A stretch of DNA of 64,000 nt from Mucidula mucida. Its lineage: Eukaryota; Basidiomycota; Agaricomycetes; Agaricales; Physalacriaceae. Below, in pieces: positions 32,360-44,115 of this stretch; positions within the stretch are counted from its first letter, which is position 1, and the number at the start of each line of letters is the position of its first letter. Location: contig JADNYV010000036.1 in NCBI GenBank assembly GCA_015501055.1, positions 1-64,000 of the forward strand, given 5' to 3'. The translations under genes and the position numbers were made by a program. The notes under the pieces were generated by a model. It saw nothing but the letters and a program-made list of their open reading frames with translations, was not told the DNA's origin and did no database searches.

Positions 32360-33603
32360 TGCCGCCGAGAGCTCGGTCCACATTGGATCTGTCAGTGGAG
32401 AAAGAAGATATCTCCGGTGGACTTTGAAGACGAGTGGCGACAATTGATTTCAAAAACGATCAGTGGTAGGACCATCTATAAGAGCGCGACTAGAGATTGT
32501 GCTGCAAAGAAGCGAGAGGGTGTTTCGCCAACGGCGAACGAGTACCGGTGGAAGTGCCCATTGATAGAGGCTTGACCGTGAAAATACAAGTTGGAGGTAA
32601 GTAATAGAAGCCGGGTAAACGCAGTCTGCGGCACGCTTGCTCTGATCCTTCATCGCTGCGTCTCTAAAACTCATCTAGCAAGTGCATGCCGTCTTTACTC
32701 GATTGAGAGCCCGGTGTTTCTGTAATGGGAACCCTTGTGGGTGTCACTGGAATCTACCATGGAATCACAGACCGGGTTCGCCATCGACTCAACCGCATAC
32801 TTCATCACCCCCGATGGAGCAGTCACTATGTAAGGTCTACATCATATTCATAGACGTACCATCTGCCTACCACTCGGGTGACTTTCAATGGTCTCCTCGA
32901 ACGCGGACCACTGCGGCTAGTGCGTGAATAATGTCGCGACGATGGTAGCAACTTTGCTTTTCCGCACTAGATGTTTCTGGGCCGTCCATATGGGATGTTT
33001 TTTGACGTGCTGCTAGGTCGAAGAAAATGCGCGGCGACTTTTGTTCAGAAATCGCCAGCTATATTGTCATTAACTTGCTGTAAATCACGCGTTTTTGGTC
33101 CAAGTTGTTGCGTGCGTATGTGTTTTATTTAAAATCAATTGCTTTGTTGCTTGAATATTCTCATTTAGCCTCCAAACTCATCTAGACTGCGCGTTGGTCG
33201 GTTTGAGCTGGGCACCGAACCGCGAAGGTACCGCCATATCTGCACCGCCCTTACACGATAACGAGACAACGTTGGTCGGCGCGTCGCGGACCTCTACATC
33301 CTGACGTCGAGCTGAGACTTGGCCAGCTCCCGGTGTCTGAACTAGCACTGCATCGGAGTTAACGAGAAAGTCTCCACGGAGCTGCGATCGCCGGTGCCAT
33401 CGATCCTTGGGCGTATGTTGATGTCTCATTCAATCATTGTACGCTAACTGTTCTTCTCAGTGCGCTGAAACATCGTCTGCATATCAGCTGCGCCGTAGCA
33501 CAGACGAGGGGTAGCTTCTCAGGATACTTTCCGAGGGTTTGAAGACTCTTGGTTGAGACTCTTAGTTGTGGGATTCAGCAGACCCTTTGCCCTACTGGTC
33601 GAT
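32360..33603. other. No gene seen; partial unit homology upstream of B4
   Basis: 32400-32470 resembles the A promoter flank. Around 33350-33400 (plus strand) TELRSPV is readable in a frame related to the region upstream of B1, but stops interrupt it. The remaining frames are short. Confidence 0.4.
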
Positions 33604-33608
33604 CAAGA

Positions 33609-33640
33609 GAGACAGTTTCATTGACGCTGTCGGTATAGAA
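33609..33640 (+). promoter_or_regulatory. B4 promoter: TATA-like box and degenerate GAGAC palindrome
   Basis: TATAGAA at 33634-33640 lies about 50 bp before the ATG. GAGACAGTTTCA at 33609-33620 matches the family palindrome with one mismatch. Confidence 0.4.
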
Positions 33641-33686
33641 TCCTCCTCCCAGCAATGTATTGCGCCAAATTTGAACCATCACCACA

Positions 33687-34509
33687 ATGTCGTCTCGTGT
33701 CTACTATCACTCTACTTCCTCCTCCTGCACCTCACTGACAGTTGGTGTTTTTCAAAGTTCAGCCGGCGTCACAGCCGTACGTTCATATCGCGTATCCCTT
33801 TTCTTCTCTAATGCGCCTTCTAGAGTCTCGCTGTTATAGTTGCATACAAGCTCTTCCCATCGCTCTCCCCTCCTGCCCCCGAGTTTCGTCGTACAGCGAC
33901 ACCTACCTACAGCCAACCTCGCTCGCGGCGCTCGTCTGTAGTCACTGCGGCCACGGAGACGTCGGATATCTCAATCGATTCAGTCTCAACCTTGGTCGAA
34001 CCAGAAATAAAGCGTAAACACAGACTCTCTTCCGGTAAGTCTGTTTCCTCCTATCCATTCATCGCGCAGAATCCCGATCCCTATCAGCTTTCATCAGCAA
34101 ACCTTTCATTAAACTCGCAAAGACGACTCAGAAGGAGATACGGCCCTTGGCGCGCAGAAGCTTTACTGCCGTCTCGTCCCTTTCACTACGTCAACCGTAT
34201 CATCCTTCTCACCTGTATCGCACGCCACTTCTACGTATGTTAAAGCGGCCATCAAGAGAGCCAGGCGTAATTCGGCGGACTGCGTCGCAAGACAGCAGCG
34301 CCTTTTACCGGGGGACGATGTCACAGAGCTCTCCCCGCTTGTTAAAAAATTGTGCTCCCTGGTCCCCGAGGAGTGCGATTTCCTAGAAGAGGCCTTCTGT
34401 CGAGGTATCGCCGTTTGTTGAAGAGCTGCCGTCAAAGAAGAGGAAGGCTTTTAGGCCGGTGAAGATGGGCAGAAAGATTTCGCGAGTCTGTGTGCAAGTC
34501 TTCTGCTGA
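33687..34509 (+). pseudogene. Family B gene, copy B4 (diverged, opposite strand, two frameshifts)
   Basis: Exons are 33687-33776, 33824-34034 and 34088-34509, with introns of 47 and 53 bp (donors GTACGT and GTAAGT). Exon 2 is exactly 211 bp, as in B2 and B3. Exon 3 shows two one-base shifts, near 34170 (between FTAVS and PFTTSTVSS) and near 34397 (before VEVSPFVEELPSKKRKAF). It ends VCVQVFC and TGA. This is the most diverged copy, yet it keeps all splice positions and the basic tail, which indicates long conservation before decay. Confidence 0.65.
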
Positions 34510-37502
34510 CTATTAATTTCTCTTGATATTGTATACCATGTTAATCTAATAATACCAAGACGCTTTATTATCCTTTGTGTGTGATGTCCTGGGTCCAAAG
34601 CAGGAGATGAATTGATAAGTACTGAAAGAGCGAGAATCTAGCAACTCTTTGATCAGCTGCGTTTCCTTGCCACGCGCGGGAGCTCTCAGCTTGTTCAAGA
34701 ACACGTACGAAAGACTGTTATGTTCAGGTATCGACACCGCAAAGGGCACAGTCTGCCTCAGAATAGCGGACTCTTTTATCGTAGCGGTAGCGTTCGGATG
34801 CCATATTTCGACATGTGTAAGCCACGTTTCTATTCGGTACTTGCCATCATGGATTTCCCTCCTTGTTGATCATACTAAAGCTTCTCGATCAGACTAAAGT
34901 GCACTCTATGCTATATGTGAAGCACCTTATCGTCGGCTTGGTCACTGCGACTGCTGCTAATGCCTGACAGTGTTGTCCGTCGATTAGGGATAGCTAGGCT
35001 ATCAGAAACTCGTAAGTACAGATTATTCAACGTACTGTTTGCATCTGCTTACTTTTATTTACGGTCGGCAATGCACTGTGACGCACGGAGCCGGCAAACG
35101 GGATCTTTCCCAACATATTCATGACTACATTTCTTCGCTGGTGTTGACCGCCGACCTCGCAGAGACAAGAAACGCGCCGACTTGACTGGCAGGTCGCATC
35201 GACCCACGCGAAATGGGCTCTCGCGTCGTTTGGAAGGCTCTCAAAGACGTGCAGAAGGAGAAGAAAAGGGCGATCTACTGTAAATGCTGCGCCCAAGCGC
35301 AAGGCCGAGGTGGCGGCTTTGGGTATTCGGATTTTCACAGGACGCGGAGTGCCTGACATATCGCTCCCTGGATTCATACTCTGCGAGGGATCCAGTTGGG
35401 TGTAGGAAAAGGACACTGCATCCCCGGGGAATGCGCCATCTTCCGGTGTGCGCGCTAGATGTTCCTCCATGGGAGTCCACGACGTGGCTGTAACACAACA
35501 ACGTCATGGGTTGGGAGTAGTATGTGAGTGGCATATCGTTCGAATAGTCGTCCATGTTGGTGGGAGGAATGACAGAGATTCTGGGAAGACTTGCCTTGCG
35601 TCTGTGCTAGGCTGGGCGCCAACATCAAGGCACGGTCGTTTGTATGCTCGGAGGAACCACAATTCTCATACAGCTCGTTGATAAGCGCGCGCGCGGGACA
35701 CATTTTGCCCACGACAAGGTTGATTTATTATCACTGGATACAGATAATCATGGCTTCTGTTCGTCCGTCAGCGTCAAGTCATTCATTGTAGGCAATACAT
35801 GCGCAACATACAGAGTAGAAGGTCGGTCTAGACTCTTTTCAAGCGTTCCTCGTCTCGTCTGTAGTCGTATATACCCATCTCCCGCCGTGTCTGCATCGCT
35901 GTTACTAAGTTCTTTTCTCGGACAATAGATAGAAGAGACATACCACGTCGCTTTCAATACAAACTGCTCTGGCCCACATCTCTATTCAATTACAAGTCAT
36001 ACATCGCAGATATCGCCAAAGGAGTCCTGAGAAAGAAATCCGAGGAACTGCGGACGATGGCGTAGTGTTCCAAGTCATGAGGTGACGCCTTTCCAGCTGA
36101 TGAAAGAGGAGCACGTGATTTAGCGACCGAGCATGCGGGTAACATAGAGGGACACACCATCTGCGACAGCGTTGAAGTGCCTTTAGCCCTGCGAGATGCA
36201 AAAACGCGTCCCTTTGGCGCGCTGTCCAACGCCAATGTCCACCGAGCTGTGTAGCCTTTGCCGTTGCCGCGCGATCCTTAGACGATTCGTCCTACGAGCG
36301 CCCGAAAAGTCGACATAGGCGGAATTAATGGTCGCCAACTCGGTCTCAGAGGCATGGAGTAGCAAGGCCTGCAAGTTGGCCTGGATGACGGAAGGAAGGA
36401 AGAAGGGTCGGATGTGCGGGCCGTCCTCACCGGCTTTCTAAACGAGTTGACTTTCCTGCCGCGAGCAACAAGCTCTGGCAATCATCTTCAGTCATGCGCT
36501 ACGGACTGGGCTATACGGGCCTGAGCATGTCTATAATCATCGGGCTCGAATGCGGTGGACTCTCAGTTCATGTGGGGCCCCTGCGCAGGTAAACGTCCCG
36601 GAATCTTCCTGGGATCGCTATACGCACATCCGCGAATTTAACAACGTTTGGGCGCCAGAAATGTATGTCAAGTTTAGTGCCTCTATAAATCGCGTTGAAC
36701 CCACCGCTGATTGGACGTCCTTTTCACCGAAGCGGGATATGGTTTTCCGTTTCCGTTCGGCATATGGGCCCTGGTAGTCTCGAAACCCGACTGACTGAGG
36801 TGTAGGAAGACAGTCGTTCCTACCACTACTAAGGGCCCTGGAGTCTATTGTCCGTCCTGGATATGCTCATGGTCTTGAAATATTTCCTTCTGTAATTTGC
36901 GTGCTCCGCCTGATGTCGTTGACCGTCGGGAAGCGTTATGTCTCCAAGTTATTGATTCCGAGTCGCGACTCATTCCTCGATTCGCTGGAGGCGCGATATG
37001 TGGTTAGCAAATTCGACTTGATATAGTTTCAACTCGTCGGATCGTGCAGAGTAATTCATAACACCGTTGTTAGCACTGCGACTTGACTCATTCGTTCAAC
37101 TGGGGTACACCCAGTGTGTCGGTGTGTATCCCAGCTTCTCCAAGTGAGATTAAGCTATTTGAGCTCAACGTTCGCCATTAATACTATTTTCCTACCAACA
37201 ATGCATTTTCGATTGCTTCTTGACAAAACCGTTATATGTAAACGCGCTGATGGCAGACGAGATTTCCGATTCCCGATGGGCCGGCATATAGCTTTCTGCT
37301 CTGGAGAATTCACACACTCTTCAAATCTCTTCAAATGTCACTCTCTATCCACAAGTTACGGCGATCTAGTGACGTAGCGATTGGCCGGTCCGGCGCTGAA
37401 CGGGATATAACATTGATAGCAATCAGTGGTACATAGGTTATCATAAATACGCGACTCTGGATAATCTCCACTGGATTCCACCAATTCGATTACTACACTA
37501 TA
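34510..37502. other. Diverged repeat block, no intact gene
   Basis: 35330-35800 relates to 15000-15650 (minus-strand peptide ARTPEDGAFPGDAVSFSYT). 35960-36550 relates to 23980-24700 and to the right end of the amplified unit. The minus-strand frame 36374-36183 (ASETELATINSAYVDFSGAR) looks protein-like but has no identifiable partner. 36850-37500 shows only short frames and is the upstream flank of the metallo-hydrolase gene. Confidence 0.4.
36775..36850 (+). repeat. Remnant end of the helicase-type element
   Basis: Starts TAGTCTCGAAACC and contains TCGTTCCTACC at the spacing seen in the first 75 bp of the right helicase element (28254 on: TAGTCTCGATTTCC ... TCGTTCCTACT). Identity is roughly two thirds by eye. 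It is bordered by two GGGCCCTGG words. Confidence 0.4.
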
Positions 37503-38846
37503 ATGTCTTCGCCTGCACCAGTCCTCCCTCCTCTTCCCCCCAGTCCTACTGCCGCGACTGTCTCCGTGCGCGCCATTCAAACTGGGTTCGTCCTCCTCCC
37601 GGCATCTCTCTTCTTGTCTCCCGTCGTCCAAGGGTATGAGACCGAGGATCTACCTGTGTTTTCGTATCTAATCGAGCGTGGTGAGTTGAACACCAGACGC
37701 GTTTTGCGCAGTTTCCTCTAAACTTTACCTGCAGATGTCAATGGGAAGAAAGAAAGGCTTATGTTCGACCTCGGCCTGCGCGCGGACATTACCCAGTTCC
37801 CGCCGGCCTTCCAGGCTGAATTGAAAGCAGTGCAGGCTATGGGCGGGAGGATGACTTCGCCCGAGAAAGATGTCGCGACGCAGCTGAAGGAAGGTGGGAT
37901 AGAGCTGGAGAGTGTCAAGACGGTCGTGTGGAGGTACGTCTTGCTTCCGTCATTTCGTTTCTAATGTGAACACACATACAGTCATTATCACGTCGACCAT
38001 GTAGGCGATATGTCGACGTTCCCATCCACTACGGAACTCGTCATTCACGAAGACACCGACGTGCGGACCTACCCGTCCAAGGAAGACTCAACTTTGCTCG
38101 ATAGTGATTTTGCGTAAATGTGTTTTCGCCTCTTTTCTCTTTCTCGTACTTACTGACAATTTATTTCCTCCAGAAATCATACTGTCAGGAAGCTTTCTTT
38201 CAAGGCATCGGTTTTCAAGATCGGCGACTTGGATGCCTTCGATTACTTTGGGGACGGAAGCCTCTATATTCTAGATACGCCTGGGGTACGATGTGTTCTT
38301 CCTTCTCCGCATCCTGACTGACAAACATGATAACAGCACTGCCCGGGCCATATGTCCGCCCTCGCGCGCGTCACCCCAACCAGCTTTGTCTTGCTGGGAG
38401 GCGATTGCTGCCACCACGTCGGCGACCTCCGTCCCACGGTCCATCATCACCTCTTCTCGCCGTGTCCTCCAGACATCGTAGAAGCATCCCGGAAGACAGT
38501 CGACGGAGCGCAATTCCCTCCTACCGACTCAGATGGATTTGACTTGCTCAATCGTACTACGCCGATGCTCGAACCCGGCAAGTCGATGTACGTGGACATC
38601 GTCAAGGCGAAGGAAACACTGGCAAAGATCGCTGTGTTGGATGCTCATCCCGACGTCTTGACTTTCCTTCCGCATGATGTTAGTCTTCTTGGAGAGTATA
38701 AGATAGATCTGTTCCCTGCGAGTATTGAGTCTGATTGGAAGGCAAAGGGGTTGAAGGAGATGTTGATGTGGGGGTTTTTGAAGGAGGGAAATAAAGGGTG
38801 GCGGTTTGGACCCACGTTGGATGTGGGGCGCCAAATAGAGCTGTAA
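37503..38846 (+). CDS. Metallo-beta-lactamase-fold hydrolase (five exons)
   Basis: Exons are 37503-37680, 37735-37933, 37982-38113, 38174-38285 and 38337-38846; together they give 376 aa with all phases agreeing. The zinc-binding HxHxDH motif is HYHVDH (residues 127-132) and spans an exon junction. Further metal-ligand motifs are the GH of DTPGHCPGH (His212), the Asp of LGGD (230) and His320 in FLPHD. This is the standard ligand set of the superfamily. No signal peptide or membrane segment is evident, so it is probably cytosolic. Substrates in the family vary (lactones, thioesters, lactams), and the sequence does not say which. It appears intact and single copy. Confidence 0.9.
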
Positions 38847-39379
38847 CTTAGTCCCCGTGGTCGGTGCAGCCTGCAATGTACAAACACTGAACCAGTTCTC
38901 GGGCAAGTGTTCACATCAAAGTGTTCATACCGAGGTACGTCGCGTTGACTCTTGGATCTTCTTGTCCAAATCATTGGACCCAGATGCCCGAGTCGCTGGA
39001 TCTCAATGATAAGGATAGTAGCGCTCAGGGGCCCAAACCGCCTACCGACTGGACTGCGGAGTCTGGTACATAAATGACCATGGACACGGGCAAGCGAGTG
39101 ATCCGCGTCCGCATCGACCGTCCTCACCTTGTCCGAAGCCGTCATTGCCAGGTCGTTGTTGCCGCCAGGCACCGCCCAATGAACGATTGACCACCCTTGA
39201 ACGTGCCACTTTTACCTTTTACCGTTTTACTGAATGCTCCACCGACACATATATCAACCACGTTAAGGCCAGCGTCAATTCAGGAGACGTGATTCCATCA
39301 TGTTGTACCCTCTCAGCCGCAATCGCCCTCCGCCGCGGCGTAAACCGACTTAACCTTGACCTCCGCCCATATCTCCTAC
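38847..39379. other. No gene seen (3' flank of the metallo-hydrolase gene)
   Basis: Short frames only. From about 39380 the homology of the secreted-protein block begins. Confidence 0.5.
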
Positions 39380-40330
39380 TCTGAGCGACGCGACTTTGAC
39401 TTTGGCGGGCACGCTACAGGCGCCGCACCGTATTCTCGCTTCGAGAATGATATCAAATTGCTCTTGTCAGGATCCCATTGGATTTGGACATTCGGTAGCG
39501 TTCTCTTTGCTGTTGGTGAGTCTGCCCATTTTCATGCCAACGTCCGATTGCTCATTTTCTTCTAAAAGACGCGCAGGAGGCTTACGGCGCGCCTCAGATC
39601 ACTGTGACTGGTCTCCGATAAACGCATGGATATCTTCCGGACGCCCGCCCCACTCGATTTCGTCTTTGGAATACGGTTCTTGTTTGTGGGTGTTTGACCG
39701 ACTGTCTTTGATGCGCTGCGACAAGTAGCTCTCCAGAAATGTTTTCTAAAGAGGTTCAAATAGCCAGTCTTTCTCATTCTTTGTCGGTCAGTTCTCATCT
39801 CATATCTTTCAATTTTTTCAATGCAAGTAGTAATGATTTTTTTTCCATTTTACAGTTGGAACTCTCAAGACGCCGACATCGTCGTGTACACTGTTCCTTG
39901 CGACATTCTTGACGTCCATGCAAGACATGAAGACTGCGCTGTTCTTGTCCGTGGCCTCGCTGGACACGCCTTATCCCAAGGCGAGATCACTTTCGCAAGG
40001 TCGCGTTCAGGAGTTTTGCGGCTATCTGTCGCAACAATGATGCCCTTAATACTGCTAGTAATGTAGTACAGGCGTCTGGAGCTGTCTGGATTTCGGCTTC
40101 GCCTACAGTATGTCCCTCTTTTCCGTACAAGTTTCTATTCCTCGAATTTGTTTCTTAGGACAATGTGTCGAGCACGAGAGCGGGACGTGCTTGATCACGT
40201 TAGTACGCAGTTTACACGACGCATCGCTGTGTATGTTCAAGACAACAACGGCGTTTGACGGACATCGAAATCATTTCGATGGCGTTAACACGCGACTTGA
40301 ACAGAGCAGACGAGGGATGGTGCAGGAACG
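39380..40330 (+). pseudogene. Unrecognised spliced gene fragment E1, left of SSP1
   Basis: Two introns are supported because they recur at mirrored positions in fragment E2 (44.1-45.0 kb): 39516-39568 (53 bp, GTGAGT) and 40108-40158 (51 bp, GTATGT). Readable peptides include CAVLVRGLAGHALSQGEI, RLELSGFRLRL and TRRIAVYVQDN. Stops and frame changes prevent a full model. No known family is recognised. Confidence 0.4.
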
Positions 40331-40709
40331 TGGAAGAAACGTGCCCCGCCGGCAGAGCGGGGTGGTGACACGCAGCGAAGGAAGAAGTAGAGGACGCCAG
40401 ACCATTGCTGTTGAACCTGGATTTTCCGAGTTCCCAGACAATGGATATACTGAAAAGGTGCAGAAGAATCCGGAGCACTCAGCACAGCGACGAAACCATT
40501 ACGGACCACTTGAGGCTTAACGACATCGTTACAAAGCGTGGGCACGCCCTAGCCATCTGTGGGCTGTCTTCTTGCGACGAGTTGCGCTTCACAGTATTCT
40601 TGAACGGTACCCAAGGAACAGGTTTATTTCGACTTCAACGAAGCCATCAATCTATTACACTTGACTCAACAGAAATCGGGACACGCGACTGTCTGTATGG
40701 ACTGACAAT

Positions 40710-41097
40710 TTACGAGAAGTTGAAGCTCTCGAGGTTGAACCTACACCCATGCATTGTTAGCCCATTTCTCATCAAGTCGGAAAGCTTACCCAGCGGGCCC
40801 AGTAGCACATCCAGAGCCGCTTCCGGTGACGATAGACGGGCCGTTAGTGCAGATATCGTTCGTGCCGCCAGACTTGTAGAAGTTGGCGTGGTTGGGGACA
40901 CCGGAGTAGCTGATGGACTTTGCAGAGCCGCCGTTGGTGAGCCAGACGCACGAACCCGCGGTCACGCCGGGGCTCCTGGCGATGACAGAGCCTGCACAGT
41001 TCGCGCCCGAGTACCAAACGAAATCGGCCGCAAGCGCCCCGGGGGCAACAGCGGCGACGAGGAGCGCGCTAGCGATGAAGGCGATGTTGAACTGCAT
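40710..41097 (-). CDS. Small secreted cysteine protein, copy SSP1
   Basis: Exons 41097-40790 and 40740-40710, 49-bp intron with donor GTAAGC. The 112-aa product has a signal peptide (cleavage expected after ALA at about residue 23). The mature part of 89 residues has four Cys (34, 50, 83, 97), probably two disulfides, and a terminal mini-exon encoding FNLESFNFS. The pattern YSGANCAGS...GSCVW...SISYSG recalls small secreted beta/gamma-crystallin-like proteins of fungi; this is inference. It is divergent from SSP2, 2.27 kb away, and shares its promoter layout. Confidence 0.85.
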
Positions 41098-41224
41098 TCT
41101 GGTTGGTTGATAGCTTCAAGTAGAAAAATTGGGTGAGTTTGCACAACCGGCTGAGAAAGGCTGGAATGCTAACCTGATCAAAGGCAGGATGAGGAGCTGA
41201 TTGAAAAATGTCCAAGAGCACAGG

Positions 41225-41232
41225 CTTTTATA
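41225..41232 (-). promoter_or_regulatory. SSP1 TATA box
   Basis: TATAAAAG on the minus strand about 130 bp before the ATG. A likely 5' UTR intron (donor GTTAGC, acceptor just before the AAGCTA word) lies between, as in the other copies. Confidence 0.6.
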
Positions 41233-41239
41233 TGTTTTC

Positions 41240-43228
41240 TGTCGATAATGCCCTGGCCATTCAAGACCAATCTACGACGACAGCGGGAAGGAAGTAAGGA
41301 AAAGGAAGTCGCTACTTGGCACGCTCCCATAGAGGAACCGGAGAACCATGAGATGTCCTAACAGCATCGGGATCGCATGCGGAGAGTGCACGATTGTTAT
41401 CCGTCATGCCCAACTCATCGTAATCAACGAAATGATATTTCATTCAATCTCAAGCCTTGTGCTCTACCTCCAATAGGGTAGCGCAAGAAACGGCCAGTTG
41501 TACCCTGGGAAGCTCTATATTTCGGCGATTTACAGACTTCTGAGAGCTCGAAGTCGACGTGGCGAAAACTTGTACTTTCAGCGAAATTTGACATGAAGAC
41601 GTTGTAGATTGCATCGCTGGAAAGTAGACACTTTCGGCGTGAAATGTGGCGTAAATATTTCTCATGGAAGCGCTTTTGGCGGAGTTCTATCTCTTGATCA
41701 TCCAGAAATAGAAGACAGAGGCCCCGAGTGTTCTGGTTTGATGATGTTCATGTACCTGCGACAGGTACGTGCAGCTCCGTGGGTCGTGCCTTGAGTTCTT
41801 CGTATACGGAATGAATATAGAGTATGCTTATTTCTGGCTGACGTCTTGCACGTATCGGACGGTGATGTACGTTACAAGAACCCTTGATTCCATAGCTTAA
41901 AATCCAGTCCGAATCGCAGCCTAGACGAGAATGACTCGGTACGAGATCGTTTGTGTTGTATCATTCGTTCAATTTTTCGCAACAGAGGTCACGTTAAAAG
42001 GACGAGCCTGAACGACAGCTCATGTCCTTCGTGCCTTGAAATCGTCTTCTAGTATCATCCAGGCAGTTCACCGCGGTAACATGATGTCCTTTCAAGCTCC
42101 ACGTGACGGAGATTACCTATCCCAATGCCGATCCAGCCCAGTACCGCTACCCCATACCACATGTTACCTTGAGTAGATGAATTCAGCGGCAGCAATAAAC
42201 GACATCCCTTGGGGCTGAAGCTGCCCCCGTACAGTACATAATCGGCATCCCGTCGAACTCGTAAGCATGCCTTTCCCCCCGTCTTAATCGCTGCGCTCCC
42301 GGCAACGTACCCGTATCGCTGGAATACTTCGCGGTTTGCGCAACGATCTCGAATCCGACTCTTCGTCAATCGGTCTATCTTGACCTTGCTTATGCATAGT
42401 TTCTCGCGCTTCCTCCAAAGGTATCGCCAGAGTATCACCAGGCATGAAAGCTTCACATTTCTATGGTTCATTAGTGGTGCTAACAGAGCCTCTCCTCAAG
42501 CTTCTGCCACCTACCTGTCTATACTACCTGATACGATAGTCGAATGCACGTTCGTATGCTAAGGGTCAATTCTACGAAATTGGGCGTTAGAAATTGGCAG
42601 GTCATTGATCAGTCGGAAGATTGCTCACCGTTGCTAAACATAGGCGCCAAATGGCAAGACACCAATAACAGTCCTCTCCAGGGTAGCCCAATGTTTAATG
42701 AGAGAGTCACTTAACCTTCCGGACGACATTTCGAACATTCTTCCGCCCCTACTACTCTTGGACAACGTTTGGAGATTTTCAGTAGATTCGCATCGTCCAA
42801 CGTGCGTAACGTACACAGCTAACAGTAATTGCCGCAGAACCGTTGAATGAACGGTGCACGAGGACAATGTCGAGGTTTGTAAAGTCAGAGGTAGAGCTGC
42901 CGGGGCATAGTAAGTAGCCGTTTCTTGTGACACCCTACTGGAGTTAGAGTACAATACAACGTCTGAAACTGAATGGAGTATTGCCCCGCCAGTCACGACG
43001 ACTTGCGCATAACGGAGATTCGAATCAGAGTGCTCAGGCTACGAGAATCGTGCACGAGGAACACACACCGCATGCGATCCCGATACAATTACCAGAACTT
43101 ACGCTTCTCCGGTTCCTCTATGAGAGCGTGCCCTGTAGCGACTTCCCTCCTTACTTCCTTCCCGCTGTCGACGTAGATTGTTCTTGGACGACCATGGTCT
43201 TACGCAAGCAGTATATGTGGCAATAGAA
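41240..43228. other. Divergent intergenic region of the SSP1/SSP2 pair
   Basis: The two ends are inverted copies of each other (for example CATAGAGGAACCGGAGAA near 41330 and, reversed, near 43105), because the block is an imperfect palindrome about 42.2 kb. The middle (41.45-42.6 kb) matches 53.73-54.83 kb. No gene is supported. Confidence 0.5.
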
Positions 43229-43232
43229 AAGA

Positions 43233-43240
43233 TATAAAAG
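43233..43240 (+). promoter_or_regulatory. SSP2 TATA box
   Basis: TATAAAAG about 130 bp before the ATG at 43368, same layout as SSP1. Confidence 0.6.
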
Positions 43241-43367
43241 CCTGTCCTCCTGGATATTTTCCACTCAGCTCCTCATCCTGCCTTTGATCAGGTTAGCATT
43301 CCAGCCTTTCTCAGCCGGTTGTGAAAACTCACCCCAATTTTCTACTTGAAGCTATCAACCAACCAGA

Positions 43368-43763
43368 ATGCAATTCAACATCGCCTTCATCGCTAGCGCT
43401 CTCCTCGTCGCCGCTGCCGCCCCCGGGGCGCTTGCGGCCGATTTCGTTTGGTACTCGGGCGCGAACTGTGCAGGCTCTGTCATCGCCAGGAGCCCCGGCG
43501 TGACCGCGGGTTCGTGCGTCTGGCTCACCAACGGCGGCTCTGCAAAGTCCATCAGCTACTCCGGTGTCCCCAACCACGCCAACTTCTACAAGTCTGGCGG
43601 CACGAACGATATCTGCACTAACGGCCCGACTATCGTCACCGGCAGCGGCTCTGGATGTGCCACTGGGCCCGCTGGGTAAGCTTTCCGACTCGGTGACGAT
43701 CGGTAAATTGAGCTAACGATACACGGGTGTAGGTTCAACCTCGAGAGCTTCAACTTCTCGTAA
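43368..43763 (+). CDS. Small secreted cysteine protein, copy SSP2
   Basis: Exons 43368-43675 and 43733-43763 with a 57-bp intron. It gives 112 aa and differs from SSP1 at only two residues (VAAAAPG in the signal peptide, GPTIV in the mature part). The coding exon and the first 150 bp upstream are almost identical to SSP1 on the other strand, while sequence further out diverges. Role unknown; secretion is predicted from the signal peptide. Confidence 0.85.
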
Positions 43764-44115
43764 ATTGTGGTCCAAGTACTGGCCAGTCGCGTCCCCCGGT
43801 TCTTGGGGAAGCGACCTGTATAAGAATGAAATCTTTGTAAAGTCGAAATCAATCTGTTCCTTGATGAAGCGTAACTCGGCGAAAGAAGACAGCCCATGGA
43901 TAGCTACGCCTTGTAACGAAGTCGTCAAGCATCGAGTGGTCCGCATTGGTTTTCGTCGCTGTGCTGAGTGTGCCGTATTCTTTTGCGCCTTTTCGGTATA
44001 TTCATTGTCTGAGAACTCGAAAAATCCTCAGAACAGAGGTTCGCCAGGATGCCTTCATCCATCGTAAGGACAGCAATGGTCTTAAGTCGCGTGTGAACGA
44101 CATCGAGACGTCCAC

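Noticed and set aside
43329..43577. Antisense frames over the secreted protein genes (also at 40.8, 53.1 and 55.6 kb)
   Set aside because: They mirror the GC-rich SSP coding exon; the sense frame has signal peptide, Cys pattern and splice sites.
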